A stretch of DNA of 64,000 nt from Roseivirga sp. UBA6061 (GTDB lineage Bacteria > Bacteroidota > Bacteroidia > Cytophagales > Cyclobacteriaceae): positions 1 to 64,000 of the forward strand of contig DIYF01000014.1 of the NCBI GenBank assembly GCA_002427745.1, written 5' to 3'. Below the pieces are notes generated by a model that ran no database searches, was not told the DNA's origin, and saw only the letters and a program-made list of their open reading frames with translations. Positions 51,160 to 59,853 of the stretch are shown one piece after another; the first letter of the stretch is position 1, and each line of letters starts with the position of its first letter. A program made the position numbers and the translations under genes.

Positions 51160-53676
51160 ATGAGAAAGAGTGCTTTGCTTCTGGCAGCCTTTTTAATTTC
51201 AGTAACTGCATTTGCACAAATAAGGAAGACTACCTCCTGGACTTTTGATGCTTCCGCCAAGGAAGTAAAAGTAGGTGACGAAATCGACCTGATTTTTAAG
51301 GTCAAGGTGATCGACAAATGGTATATCTATTCCAGTGACCTGGCCGATGATATAGGCCCCTTGCCTACCGAGATTTCTTTCGAGAACAATGGCAGCTTTG
51401 AGGTAATCGGAGATTTGGTGCCGGTAAAACCCAAGAAGAAGTATGATGATATCTGGGAGGCCGAGGTTACCTATTTTGAAAAGGAGGGAGAGTTCAGGCA
51501 AAAGATCAAAGTACTGTCTGCCGATTTAAAAATCACAGGAATCCTGGATTTTCAGACCTGTACAGATGTAGATGGTCAGTGTATTCCGGGAGATGAAGAG
51601 TTTGACCTCGATTTTATCAAGGTATCTTCTGAAGCTCCTCAGAAATCTGAACCTGCCAAAGAAGATGAAGCTCCCCAAAGTATAGTCAGTGCGAAACCAC
51701 TCAATAGTCTCCTGGGCAGCCCGGGGCAGCTACAGAAAACCACCTCCTGGACCTTTGATGCCAGTGAGAAAGAATTGAAAACAGGCGATGAAGTGGAGCT
51801 TATTTTCAAGGCTAAAATTGATCAGAACTGGTATATGTATTCCAGTGATGTAGCCGAAGATGCCGGCCCGATACCTACAGAAATCACCTTTGAACAGAAC
51901 GGTACTTTTGAAGCCATTGGCAAGTTGATACCGGTTGATCCAAAGGAGAAGTTTGACGAGACCTTTCAAAGTGATGTAACCTACTTCAGTAAGGAAGCGG
52001 AGTTCCGTCAGAAAATACGGATACTCGATAGCAACTATAAAATCAGCGGAACGCTCGATTTTCAGACCTGCAGTGATATTACCAAGGTATGTATTTTGGG
52101 CGAGCAGGATTTCGAGATTTCCTTCCTGACAGTATCGGGAGAAACGGTAGCCGCTTCAGGTGATGATTACAGCAACTTACTGGAGCAGGAGGGCGGAGGT
52201 TCGCTCTGGGGCTTTTTCCTGGCAGCCTTTGTTTTCGGACTGGCCGCCTTATTAACTCCCTGTGTTTTCCCTATGATCCCTATGACTGTAGCTTTCTTCA
52301 CTAATAGCTCACAGTCAAAGGCGCAGGCCAAATTCAAAGCAATTACTTATGGTCTCTCTATTATTGCTATCTACATTCTGGTGGGGCTGGTCTTTACCAG
52401 CTTTTTCGGAGTAGGACTGGCCAATGATCTGGCCACCGGGGCTGTGGCAAACATTATCTTCTTTGTGGTCTTTGTCATCTTTGCCATTTCCTTCTTCGGG
52501 TATTTCGAGATCAACATCCCGACCGGTTTTGTAAACCGAATGGACAAGAAGGTAGAAAAAGGAGGCTTTTTAGGAGTGTTCTTTATGGCCTTTACACTGG
52601 TTTTGGTGTCCTTTTCCTGTACCGGCCCTATTGTCGGTACTGTACTGATTCAGTCTTTCCAGGGGCAGGTTATGAAACCGGTAGTCGGTATGCTGGGCTT
52701 TTCTTCAGCCTTTGCCATTCCCTTTACCCTGTTTGCCATTTTCCCCGGTATGCTCAAAGACCTGCCCAAATCAGGTGGCTGGCTCAATTCGGTAAAAGTT
52801 GTCCTGGGCTTTATTGAACTGGCACTCGGTTTTAAATTCCTGAGTGTGGCAGATCAGGCCTATCACTGGGGTCTGCTGGACAGGGAAATTTATATCGCTA
52901 TCTGGTTTATACTCGCGGTGCTGCTCGGGCTTTATCTGTTAGGAGTGATCCGGTTCCCGCATGACAGCAAGGGGGCCAGACTCAAACCTATTGCCATTGG
53001 TGGAGCGGTGCTTTCACTGGCCTTTGCGGCTTATCTTTTCCAGGGATTTGGCAATGCCCCTCTCAACGGGCTGGCAGGCTATTTACCTCCTGAAAAGAGC
53101 AAAGACTTTTCATTTCAGGAAGTGCTGGGTATGAAAGAAGTGGTAGCGGTCAGGGATGTAAAACCAGATGGATTTGACGGAGAGGTGAAATATGCAGACT
53201 TATTGGAGCTTCCTCACGACATCAAAGGGTTTTTCGATTATGAACAGGCCCTTAGCTTCGCTAAAAAAGTGAAGAAACCCCTCTTTATTGACTTCACCGG
53301 TCATGGCTGTACCAACTGCCGGAAAATGGAGCAGTACGTTTGGTCTGATGAAGAGGTGCTCAGAAGAATGAAAGAAGACTTCGTGGTAGTGGCCCTCTAT
53401 GTGGATGAGAAAACTACTTTGCCCGAAGAAGACTGGTATACCTCTGAATTTGATGGCAAGGTGAAGAAGACCATCGGTAAGCAAAACTTTGACTTCCAGA
53501 TTACCGCTTTCAAGGGCAATGCACAGCCCTACTATGTACTGCTCGACAACAATGAGCAACCCTTAATCAGGCCTAAATCCTATGATGCCAGTGTTGAGAG
53601 TTTCGTAGAATTTCTGGACGAGGCCATGGCAGAATTTCAGCGCAGGAGCATGCTCGAAAGTAACTTAAGGCACTAA
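51160..53676 (+). CDS. dsbD: Thiol:disulfide interchange protein DsbD with doubled N-terminal domain
   Basis: An 838-residue transmembrane electron carrier. After the signal peptide (ending FAQ) come two DsbD-alpha domains, at about residues 25-155 and 195-325, ending FQTCTDVDGQCIPG and FQTCSDITKVCILG, each with a cysteine pair. The membrane domain has ALLTPCVFPMIPMTV and VSFSCTGPIVGTVL with the two transfer cysteines. A C-terminal thioredoxin domain holds CTNC in FTGHGCTNCRKMEQYVW. It passes electrons from cytoplasmic thioredoxin to periplasmic TlpA-like proteins. Usual DsbD has one alpha domain. Confidence 0.95.
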   Translation: MRKSALLLAAFLISVTAFAQIRKTTSWTFDASAKEVKVGDEIDLIFKVKVIDKWYIYSSDLADDIGPLPTEISFENNGSFEVIGDLVPVKPKKKYDDIWEAEVTYFEKEGEFRQKIKVLSADLKITGILDFQTCTDVDGQCIPGDEEFDLDFIKVSSEAPQKSEPAKEDEAPQSIVSAKPLNSLLGSPGQLQKTTSWTFDASEKELKTGDEVELIFKAKIDQNWYMYSSDVAEDAGPIPTEITFEQNGTFEAIGKLIPVDPKEKFDETFQSDVTYFSKEAEFRQKIRILDSNYKISGTLDFQTCSDITKVCILGEQDFEISFLTVSGETVAASGDDYSNLLEQEGGGSLWGFFLAAFVFGLAALLTPCVFPMIPMTVAFFTNSSQSKAQAKFKAITYGLSIIAIYILVGLVFTSFFGVGLANDLATGAVANIIFFVVFVIFAISFFGYFEINIPTGFVNRMDKKVEKGGFLGVFFMAFTLVLVSFSCTGPIVGTVLIQSFQGQVMKPVVGMLGFSSAFAIPFTLFAIFPGMLKDLPKSGGWLNSVKVVLGFIELALGFKFLSVADQAYHWGLLDREIYIAIWFILAVLLGLYLLGVIRFPHDSKGARLKPIAIGGAVLSLAFAAYLFQGFGNAPLNGLAGYLPPEKSKDFSFQEVLGMKEVVAVRDVKPDGFDGEVKYADLLELPHDIKGFFDYEQALSFAKKVKKPLFIDFTGHGCTNCRKMEQYVWSDEEVLRRMKEDFVVVALYVDEKTTLPEEDWYTSEFDGKVKKTIGKQNFDFQITAFKGNAQPYYVLLDNNEQPLIRPKSYDASVESFVEFLDEAMAEFQRRSMLESNLRH

Positions 53677-53696
53677 AGTCCGGCTGACTTTGTTGC

Positions 53697-53704
53697 TATC
53701 TTTG
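53697..53704 (+). promoter_or_regulatory. -7 promoter element for copA
   Basis: TATCTTTG fits TAnnTTTG and ends 6 bases before the ATG at 53711, so the message should be leaderless or nearly so. Confidence 0.6.
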
Positions 53705-53710
53705 TAGAAG

Positions 53711-55924
53711 ATGAGCGAGCAAATCACCAAAGAGACTTATCCCGTTCAGGGCATGACCTGTGCTGCCTGTGCCGTGTCTGTAGAGAGTACCTTACAGAGG
53801 CAAAAGGGGGTAAAGGAGGCTGTGGTCAATTATGCCAATGGTTCCGTAAAACTGGCTTTTGACGAGAAGGCTGTTTCGTTCAAGAAACTTCAGAAATCAG
53901 TTCATAGTGCCGGTTATCAATTACATGAAATTCAGTCCAGAGCTACACTGGCAGATGAAAAAGCCAGGGCTTTAAAGAAGACACAGTTTGAGTTTTTCAC
54001 AGCACTGGGTTTCGGTGCGGTTGTATTTGTTTTGTCCATGTTTGTCGGGGGCTTTCCCTACAAAAACGAGCTATTGCTGGTACTGAGCCTGCCTGTCGTT
54101 TTCTGGTCTGGAAGAGGGTTCTTCATAGGTGCCTGGAAACAGCTCCGGCATGGCAGAACCAATATGGACACCCTCATTGCCTTTGGTACGGGGTCGGCCA
54201 TGCTCTTCAGCATCTTTAATACCTTCTGGCCGCAAGTATTGGAGAATCAGGGCGTGGTGGCACATGTTTATTATGAGTCCGCAGCCGTTATCGTCACCTT
54301 TATATTACTGGGCAAATACCTCGAAGAACGCGCAAAACACTCAACAGGAAAAGCACTGGAAAAACTGCTTGATCTGCAGGTAAAAAAAGTAACCCGATTG
54401 AGTGATGGCAGAGAAGAATCCATTGGTCTGGAGGAAGTAGTAGAAGGAGATCGGCTCCTTGTAAAATCCGGAGATAAAATCCCGGTAGATGGGTCCGTCA
54501 GGTCCGGTAGCTCTTCGGTAGATGAGAGTATGGTTACAGGCGAATCAGTTCCGGTATTGAAGCAGGAAGATGATGAGGTCAAGGCAGGAACGGTCAACCT
54601 GGATGGCATTCTGGAGATTCGTGCTGAAAAGATAGGCGCTGAAACACTACTGGGCCGTATTATCCAGATGGTAACGGAAGCGCAGGGATCGAAAGCCCCG
54701 ATTCAAAAACTGGCAGATAAGATTGCAGGAGTATTCGTGCCCGTGGTATTGCTGCTGGCGGTTGCTACTTTTCTTATCTGGTGGCTCCTGGGGCCCGAAT
54801 CAGGCCTGACGCTGGCTTTTGTCAATACTTTCTCGGTGCTCATCATTGCTTGCCCCTGCGCACTGGGGCTGGCTACACCTACGGCCATTATGGTGGGAAT
54901 TGGCCGGGGAGCTTCTATGGGTATTCTGATCAAAGATGCGGTTGGTCTGGAACAGGCCACACGAATGGATACACTTTTTGTAGATAAAACAGGTACCATC
55001 TCAGAGGGAAAACTCTCTGTTACCGATTTCCATACCTTCTTTCCTGAGGAGGATAATCTGCACCTGCTTAGTATTCTCAATGGCATAGAAGCTAAATCGA
55101 ACCACCCGATTGCCGTGGCTGTGGCTGATTACCTTACAAATAGCTACATGCTCTTCCCTATCATGGTCAATCAGTTCAAAACCATTCCGGGTGAAGGAAT
55201 AGAGGCACAGCTCGAAGGAGAGCTATTCCGGGTGGTGGGAGACAGGGGGCTGGCCCATACTAAACTCAGTCCGGAACAGGAGAGGGTAATCCAGGGGTTG
55301 AGAGAGGCAGGAAAGACGCTGGTCTTTTTTCTGAAGCAGAATGAACTCATGGCCATAGCAGGTCTGAAAGATACCGTTAAAAGGGAATCACTCGCTACCA
55401 TTAAGTCTTTAAAGAAGCAAGGGGTAGAGGTGATAATGCTTTCGGGTGATCACGAAGCTGTTTGTGCCAGGCTGGCGTATGAAACAGGCATTGAACAGTA
55501 TCATGCAGGTTTATTACCTCAGGATAAATCAGACATCATAAAACAGGCTCAGGACAATGGGAAAATAGTGGCTTTTGCCGGAGATGGTATCAATGATGCT
55601 CCGGCATTGGCGCAGGCTGATGTAGGCATTGCCATGGGCACGGGTACCGATGTGGCCCTGGAAAGTGCCACAGTCACCCTACTGAAAGGAGATATAAGTA
55701 AGCTACTACAGCTTATCAGGCTTTCCAGAAGGACGGTCAGCACCATGCGCCAGAACCTCTTCTGGGCATTTATCTATAATATCATCGCTATACCACTGGC
55801 TGCCGGGGTTCTCTATCCTGTCAATGGCTTTTTGCTGAATCCTATGATTGCCGGGGCTGCCATGGCTTTTTCCTCACTGTCGGTAGTGCTCAATAGTCTC
55901 AGGTTACGGAGCGCCAGGGTTTGA
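53711..55924 (+). CDS. copA: Copper-translocating P1B-type ATPase
   Basis: A 737-residue copper exporter. A single N-terminal metal-binding domain has GMTCAAC (Cys17, Cys20). Membrane helices lead to the transport CPC motif in IIACPCALGLATPT. The catalytic core has FVDKTGTISEGK with the phosphorylated Asp, the nucleotide-domain HP in KSNHPIAVAVA, and GDGINDAPALAQADVGIAMG. TGES (VTGESVP) is the actuator motif. Length is normal. It follows dsbD after 34 bases but has its own promoter element. Confidence 0.96.
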   Translation: MSEQITKETYPVQGMTCAACAVSVESTLQRQKGVKEAVVNYANGSVKLAFDEKAVSFKKLQKSVHSAGYQLHEIQSRATLADEKARALKKTQFEFFTALGFGAVVFVLSMFVGGFPYKNELLLVLSLPVVFWSGRGFFIGAWKQLRHGRTNMDTLIAFGTGSAMLFSIFNTFWPQVLENQGVVAHVYYESAAVIVTFILLGKYLEERAKHSTGKALEKLLDLQVKKVTRLSDGREESIGLEEVVEGDRLLVKSGDKIPVDGSVRSGSSSVDESMVTGESVPVLKQEDDEVKAGTVNLDGILEIRAEKIGAETLLGRIIQMVTEAQGSKAPIQKLADKIAGVFVPVVLLLAVATFLIWWLLGPESGLTLAFVNTFSVLIIACPCALGLATPTAIMVGIGRGASMGILIKDAVGLEQATRMDTLFVDKTGTISEGKLSVTDFHTFFPEEDNLHLLSILNGIEAKSNHPIAVAVADYLTNSYMLFPIMVNQFKTIPGEGIEAQLEGELFRVVGDRGLAHTKLSPEQERVIQGLREAGKTLVFFLKQNELMAIAGLKDTVKRESLATIKSLKKQGVEVIMLSGDHEAVCARLAYETGIEQYHAGLLPQDKSDIIKQAQDNGKIVAFAGDGINDAPALAQADVGIAMGTGTDVALESATVTLLKGDISKLLQLIRLSRRTVSTMRQNLFWAFIYNIIAIPLAAGVLYPVNGFLLNPMIAGAAMAFSSLSVVLNSLRLRSARV

Positions 55925-56082
55925 ATGGGCAGTGTGTCACACAGAAAAGAAGGGCCGTTTTGCCCCTTGTCGGCAGTGGATTATTCAACCATGCTGCTTT
56001 ATTGAAATACCGTAATTATTTCTTTGGGCCAGGTATATAAAAAAAGTGTTATTTTGCCGTTTAAAGGACAAAAACCAGCCAG

Positions 56083-57375
56083 ATGAATAAAAGATTGATA
56101 GGAATTGTAGGTGGCGTGATAGTCGCGACAGCCACAATTCTTTATCTCGCCTTACCAACAGGCGGGGAAGTGCCTGAAAAACAGCCAGAAGAAGTTGCTG
56201 TTGAGCAGGTGCCCGAAGTGGTCGAGCCAGAATACAGATTCGGAATTGAGGTCAACGATTTCGAGATTCAGGAGGGCAAGATCAAAAGAAACCAGACTTT
56301 CGCAGATTTACTCCTGCCTTACAATGTAAGCCGACAGGATATTTATGCGGTCGACAGAAAATCAAAAGAGGTATTCAGTGTACGCAACTTTGTACCAGGC
56401 CGCAAATACACCATACTCTACGAAAATACCCCTGAAAAGAAGGCAGCCTATTTCGTATATGAGCCTACTGCCATGGACTATGTGGTCTATCAGTTGAAAG
56501 ATTCCATTGCCATTTCTATGGGGGAAAGAGAAGTGGAAATCGTGGAAAGAACCATGGCTGGCAGAATCCAGATCTCTCTCGATCATTCTATCAAGCAGGA
56601 AGGAGGTTCCGCTGCTCTGGTTAGTGCTATGGCCGATCTTTATGGCTGGCAAATTGACCCGAGAACCCTGCAAAAAGGCGATTGGTTTAAGATCATTTAT
56701 GAAGACAGGCTGGTAAACGGAGAGTCCATCGGGATTGGCAAAATCATTGGTGCTGAGTTCAACCACCTTAAGAATTCTTACATGGCCTATGCCCATGATG
56801 ATGGCAGTGGATTAAACTATTATGATGAGGCAGGAGAGAGTATGCAGAAGGCCTTTCTGAGATATCCGGTTGAGTTTTCAAGAATCTCATCACGTTACAA
56901 CCCGACCAGGTTTCACCCGGTATTAAAGAGAAGAACCCCCCATTTAGGAACTGATTTTGCAGCCGGTAAGGGAACGCCCATTAAGGCGGCCAGTGATGGT
57001 GTTATTGTAGCCAAAGGCTATACCAAGCCCAACGGTAACTATATTAAGATCAAGCATAACGGTACCTACACTACCGGCTATCTCCACATGTCTAAGTTTG
57101 CCAGAGTAAAGCAGGGACAGCGCGTAAAAAAAGGACAGATTATTGGCTATGTGGGCAAAACTGGTCTGGCTACAGGGTATCACCTCTGCTTCCGTTTTTG
57201 GAAGCGCGGTAAGCAGGTAGATTTTCTTAAAGAAAAACTGCCGGCAGAAAAGCCACTGCAGGGAGATGCACTGCTGAAATTTGAGGCTGTGGTGCAGCTC
57301 ATGGACAAAAGGCTCAATGACATCCCAACGGCCTGGGCAGGCAGAGATATTAGCGCTTCAGCGGACAAACCCTGA
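56083..57375 (+). CDS. M23 family peptidoglycan endopeptidase
   Basis: A 430-residue envelope protein with an N-terminal membrane segment (about residues 4-22). A linker rich in Glu and Val follows, then an OapA/LysM-like region (ADLLLPYNVSRQDIYAVDRK). The M23 domain at about 280-400 has HLGTDFAAGKGTPIKA, giving HxxxD, GNYIKIKHNGTYTTGYLHMSKF, and TGYHLCFRFWKRGKQVDFL, where the usual HxH reads HLC. Cys may take the metal-ligand place. These enzymes cut peptidoglycan crosslinks. Confidence 0.9.
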   Translation: MNKRLIGIVGGVIVATATILYLALPTGGEVPEKQPEEVAVEQVPEVVEPEYRFGIEVNDFEIQEGKIKRNQTFADLLLPYNVSRQDIYAVDRKSKEVFSVRNFVPGRKYTILYENTPEKKAAYFVYEPTAMDYVVYQLKDSIAISMGEREVEIVERTMAGRIQISLDHSIKQEGGSAALVSAMADLYGWQIDPRTLQKGDWFKIIYEDRLVNGESIGIGKIIGAEFNHLKNSYMAYAHDDGSGLNYYDEAGESMQKAFLRYPVEFSRISSRYNPTRFHPVLKRRTPHLGTDFAAGKGTPIKAASDGVIVAKGYTKPNGNYIKIKHNGTYTTGYLHMSKFARVKQGQRVKKGQIIGYVGKTGLATGYHLCFRFWKRGKQVDFLKEKLPAEKPLQGDALLKFEAVVQLMDKRLNDIPTAWAGRDISASADKP

Positions 57376-57425
57376 TGAAATTGAAAAAGTTAACCTTCGA
57401 TTAATCTGGGATTCGATAAATTTAG

Positions 57426-57451
57426 AGCAGGACAAACGTCCTGCTTTTTTT
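57426..57451 (+). terminator. Terminator directly abutting the patatin start
   Basis: AGCAGGAC, loop AAAC, GTCCTGCT: a perfect 8-base stem followed by seven T. The T run ends on the base before the ATG at 57452. Confidence 0.85.
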
Positions 57452-59782
57452 ATGCGTTATCTATCCGCAGTGAGATTCTCGATTATTGGAATTTTTTGTT
57501 TGTGTGCTTTCTCTCTTCAGGCACAGAAAGTAGGCCTGGTTTTTAGCGGGGGAGCTGCCAAAGGGCTGGCTCATATTGGGGTGCTCAGGGCCCTGGAAGA
57601 GAATGATATTCCCATAGACTATATCACCGGTACTTCCATGGGAGCTGTCATCGGGTCTTTTTATGCTGCCGGATTCAGCCCGGAAGAGATTGAGGCCCTG
57701 GCACTGGATCCGGCTTTTGAACATTGGATTGATGGTACTTCTACTGAGAAGTATGTTTACAATTACACCAAGGCTCAGGACAATGCTTCCTGGATTACCC
57801 TCGATCTGCTGATTGATAATCAATCCAAAGCTTCACTGAATTCACCCCTGGCCAACGACCTGGTTCTCAACTTCGTTTTAAACGAGTACCTCAGTCAGGC
57901 GACCGTTCGCGCTAATGCAGATTTTGATCAGCTCTTTGTACCGTTCAGAGCTATATCAGCCGAGGTGTTCTCACAAAAGGTAGTTCCGATCGATTCTGGT
58001 TCTTTAATGCAGGCCGTTCGTTCTTCCATGGCAGTACCTTTCTTTTACAGCCCGGTTAAATTTGAAGGCAAGTTTTTATTCGATGGAGGTGTTTACAACA
58101 ACTTCCCGGTCGATATTATGAAGGACGACTTTAGCCCTGATATCGTCATTGGGGCCAATGTGGCTGAGAAAAGAAAGGAAGTTTACCCATCTGAAACAGA
58201 CGAGGAGATTTTACAGGATGCCCTGATTTTCCTCTTTCTGGATAAGGTTGATCCCGGAAAACTCTCTGAAACTGATATTTTTCTGGAACCCGACCTGGAA
58301 GGCCTGACGGCACTGGACTTTGATCAGGCCCCCAGGCTGATCAAGGCAGGTTATGACCAGACCATTGCCAAAATGGCTCAGATCAAAGAGCGGATTAAGC
58401 GCAGAGTCGGTAAAGCCGAGATCGAGGAGAGGAGGAAAAACTTCAGGTCATCGTTTAAGGACTATACTTTCGGAGAACTTCGACTCATTGGATTTGAGCC
58501 AAAGCAGGAAAAATTCCTGAAGTCTTTGCTTTCTTTTAAAGAAGGAGAGAAAAGCCTCATTGATATCCGCAATGCGTATTTCCAGCTGGTTTCTGAACCC
58601 TACTTCAAAAACATTTACCCCAGTTTCAGCTACGACTATGATAAAGACCACTATGTGCTCGAACTATACCTGAAAAGAGCGGCTAAAAGTACACTGTCGG
58701 TTGATCTGGGCGGCAATCTTTCAACCAGAAATATCAATGCACTTGCGTTGGGGCTAAGGCTCAATCGCTTTGGCAGATTTCTGAATACATACAAACTCAG
58801 TGCGACTACCGGAGCCTTTTATGAGTCTTTGCAGCTGGCTACCCGCTTTAACCTGAATCCTAAAACCCGGCTTTTTGTAGAGCCGGTATTTACCTTCAAT
58901 GAATGGAATTACCTGGATGCACAGGACTTTCTGAACGATGATTTTACTCCGAATATTCTTGAGCGCATAGACAGAAGCCTGGGGGTAACGGTGGGACTGG
59001 GCACGGGTCAGAGAAGTGTCATTACCCTGGGGCTTTCAGGAGTCAGAAACACGGATGAGTTCAGTAATACCCCTGACGTATCCACAGATGCCAGTCTGGA
59101 TGAGCTGGACTTTTTTGCCTTCAAAGCCAACCTCGATTATGAGAGAAACAGCCTGAATCTTAAGCAATTTCCTACCAGTGGAACGCGGTTTTATGCAGGA
59201 GTTAATCTCCTTTCCGGTCGAACAGAGTATGTCCCCGGTTCTACCTCAGTGCTTTACAATCCCTCCGTGCCGCGGACCATTCAGGAGTCAAGAGACTGGC
59301 TTACATTCAGGCTTCACTTTGAAGAATACGGAAGGGTAAGCGGCCGATATACCTTAGGCTGGATGTTCAATAGCGTTTACAGCAACCAGCCGCTTTTTAC
59401 CAACTTTCGCTCAAGTTTACTTTATGCCAGTGCTTTTGAGCCTATGTTCGACTCCAAAACCTTCTTTCTCGATAAATACAGGGCCTACAGCTACGTGGGC
59501 GCAGGAGTTAAAAACATTTGGACTCTTAACAAAGACTTTCAGTTCAGGCTGGAAATATATGGCTTTAGTGCCTTCCGCAGACCTGTCGAGTTAATGAATC
59601 AAAATGTGGAGTTGGCCAATGGCTTTGATGATGTTTATTTCACCGGTATGGCAGCGCTTGTTTACAACACAATTCTAGGCCCGCTCAGCCTCAGATTAAA
59701 CTATTACGAAGAGGATAAATCGCGTTTAGGGCTCATGCTATCTTACGGGTATATCATTTTTAACGGAAAATCCGGTGAATAA
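57452..59782 (+). CDS. Patatin-like phospholipase with C-terminal outer-membrane barrel
   Basis: A 776-residue protein. The ATG at 57452 is chosen because a signal peptide (ending LQAQ) begins there; longer frames overlap the M23 gene. The patatin domain has FSGGAAKGLAHIGVL as the oxyanion loop, GTSMGA with nucleophile Ser62 and FDGGVYNNFPVD with Asp211 as the second catalytic residue. A linker with POTRA-like character (FGELRLIGFEPKQEKFLKSLLSFKEG) leads to a C-terminal Omp85-type barrel. The layout is that of PlpD-like secreted phospholipases. Confidence 0.92.
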   Translation: MRYLSAVRFSIIGIFCLCAFSLQAQKVGLVFSGGAAKGLAHIGVLRALEENDIPIDYITGTSMGAVIGSFYAAGFSPEEIEALALDPAFEHWIDGTSTEKYVYNYTKAQDNASWITLDLLIDNQSKASLNSPLANDLVLNFVLNEYLSQATVRANADFDQLFVPFRAISAEVFSQKVVPIDSGSLMQAVRSSMAVPFFYSPVKFEGKFLFDGGVYNNFPVDIMKDDFSPDIVIGANVAEKRKEVYPSETDEEILQDALIFLFLDKVDPGKLSETDIFLEPDLEGLTALDFDQAPRLIKAGYDQTIAKMAQIKERIKRRVGKAEIEERRKNFRSSFKDYTFGELRLIGFEPKQEKFLKSLLSFKEGEKSLIDIRNAYFQLVSEPYFKNIYPSFSYDYDKDHYVLELYLKRAAKSTLSVDLGGNLSTRNINALALGLRLNRFGRFLNTYKLSATTGAFYESLQLATRFNLNPKTRLFVEPVFTFNEWNYLDAQDFLNDDFTPNILERIDRSLGVTVGLGTGQRSVITLGLSGVRNTDEFSNTPDVSTDASLDELDFFAFKANLDYERNSLNLKQFPTSGTRFYAGVNLLSGRTEYVPGSTSVLYNPSVPRTIQESRDWLTFRLHFEEYGRVSGRYTLGWMFNSVYSNQPLFTNFRSSLLYASAFEPMFDSKTFFLDKYRAYSYVGAGVKNIWTLNKDFQFRLEIYGFSAFRRPVELMNQNVELANGFDDVYFTGMAALVYNTILGPLSLRLNYYEEDKSRLGLMLSYGYIIFNGKSGE

Positions 59783-59827
59783 CCGGTAATTCAGGTTGAA
59801 TGGAATAGGCGATAAATATGATCTAAC

Positions 59828-59835
59828 TATTTTTG
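59828..59835 (+). promoter_or_regulatory. -7 promoter element for the OmpA-family gene
   Basis: TATTTTTG fits TAnnTTTG. A TTG that could be read as an early start (59833) is the last part of this element, which supports the ATG at 59854. Confidence 0.55.
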
Positions 59836-59853
59836 GCTATTATTAATGAGAAA

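Noticed and set aside
55925..55990. Possible terminator after copA
   Set aside because: The only stem is about five bases (AAGGG/CCCTT) and no T run follows.
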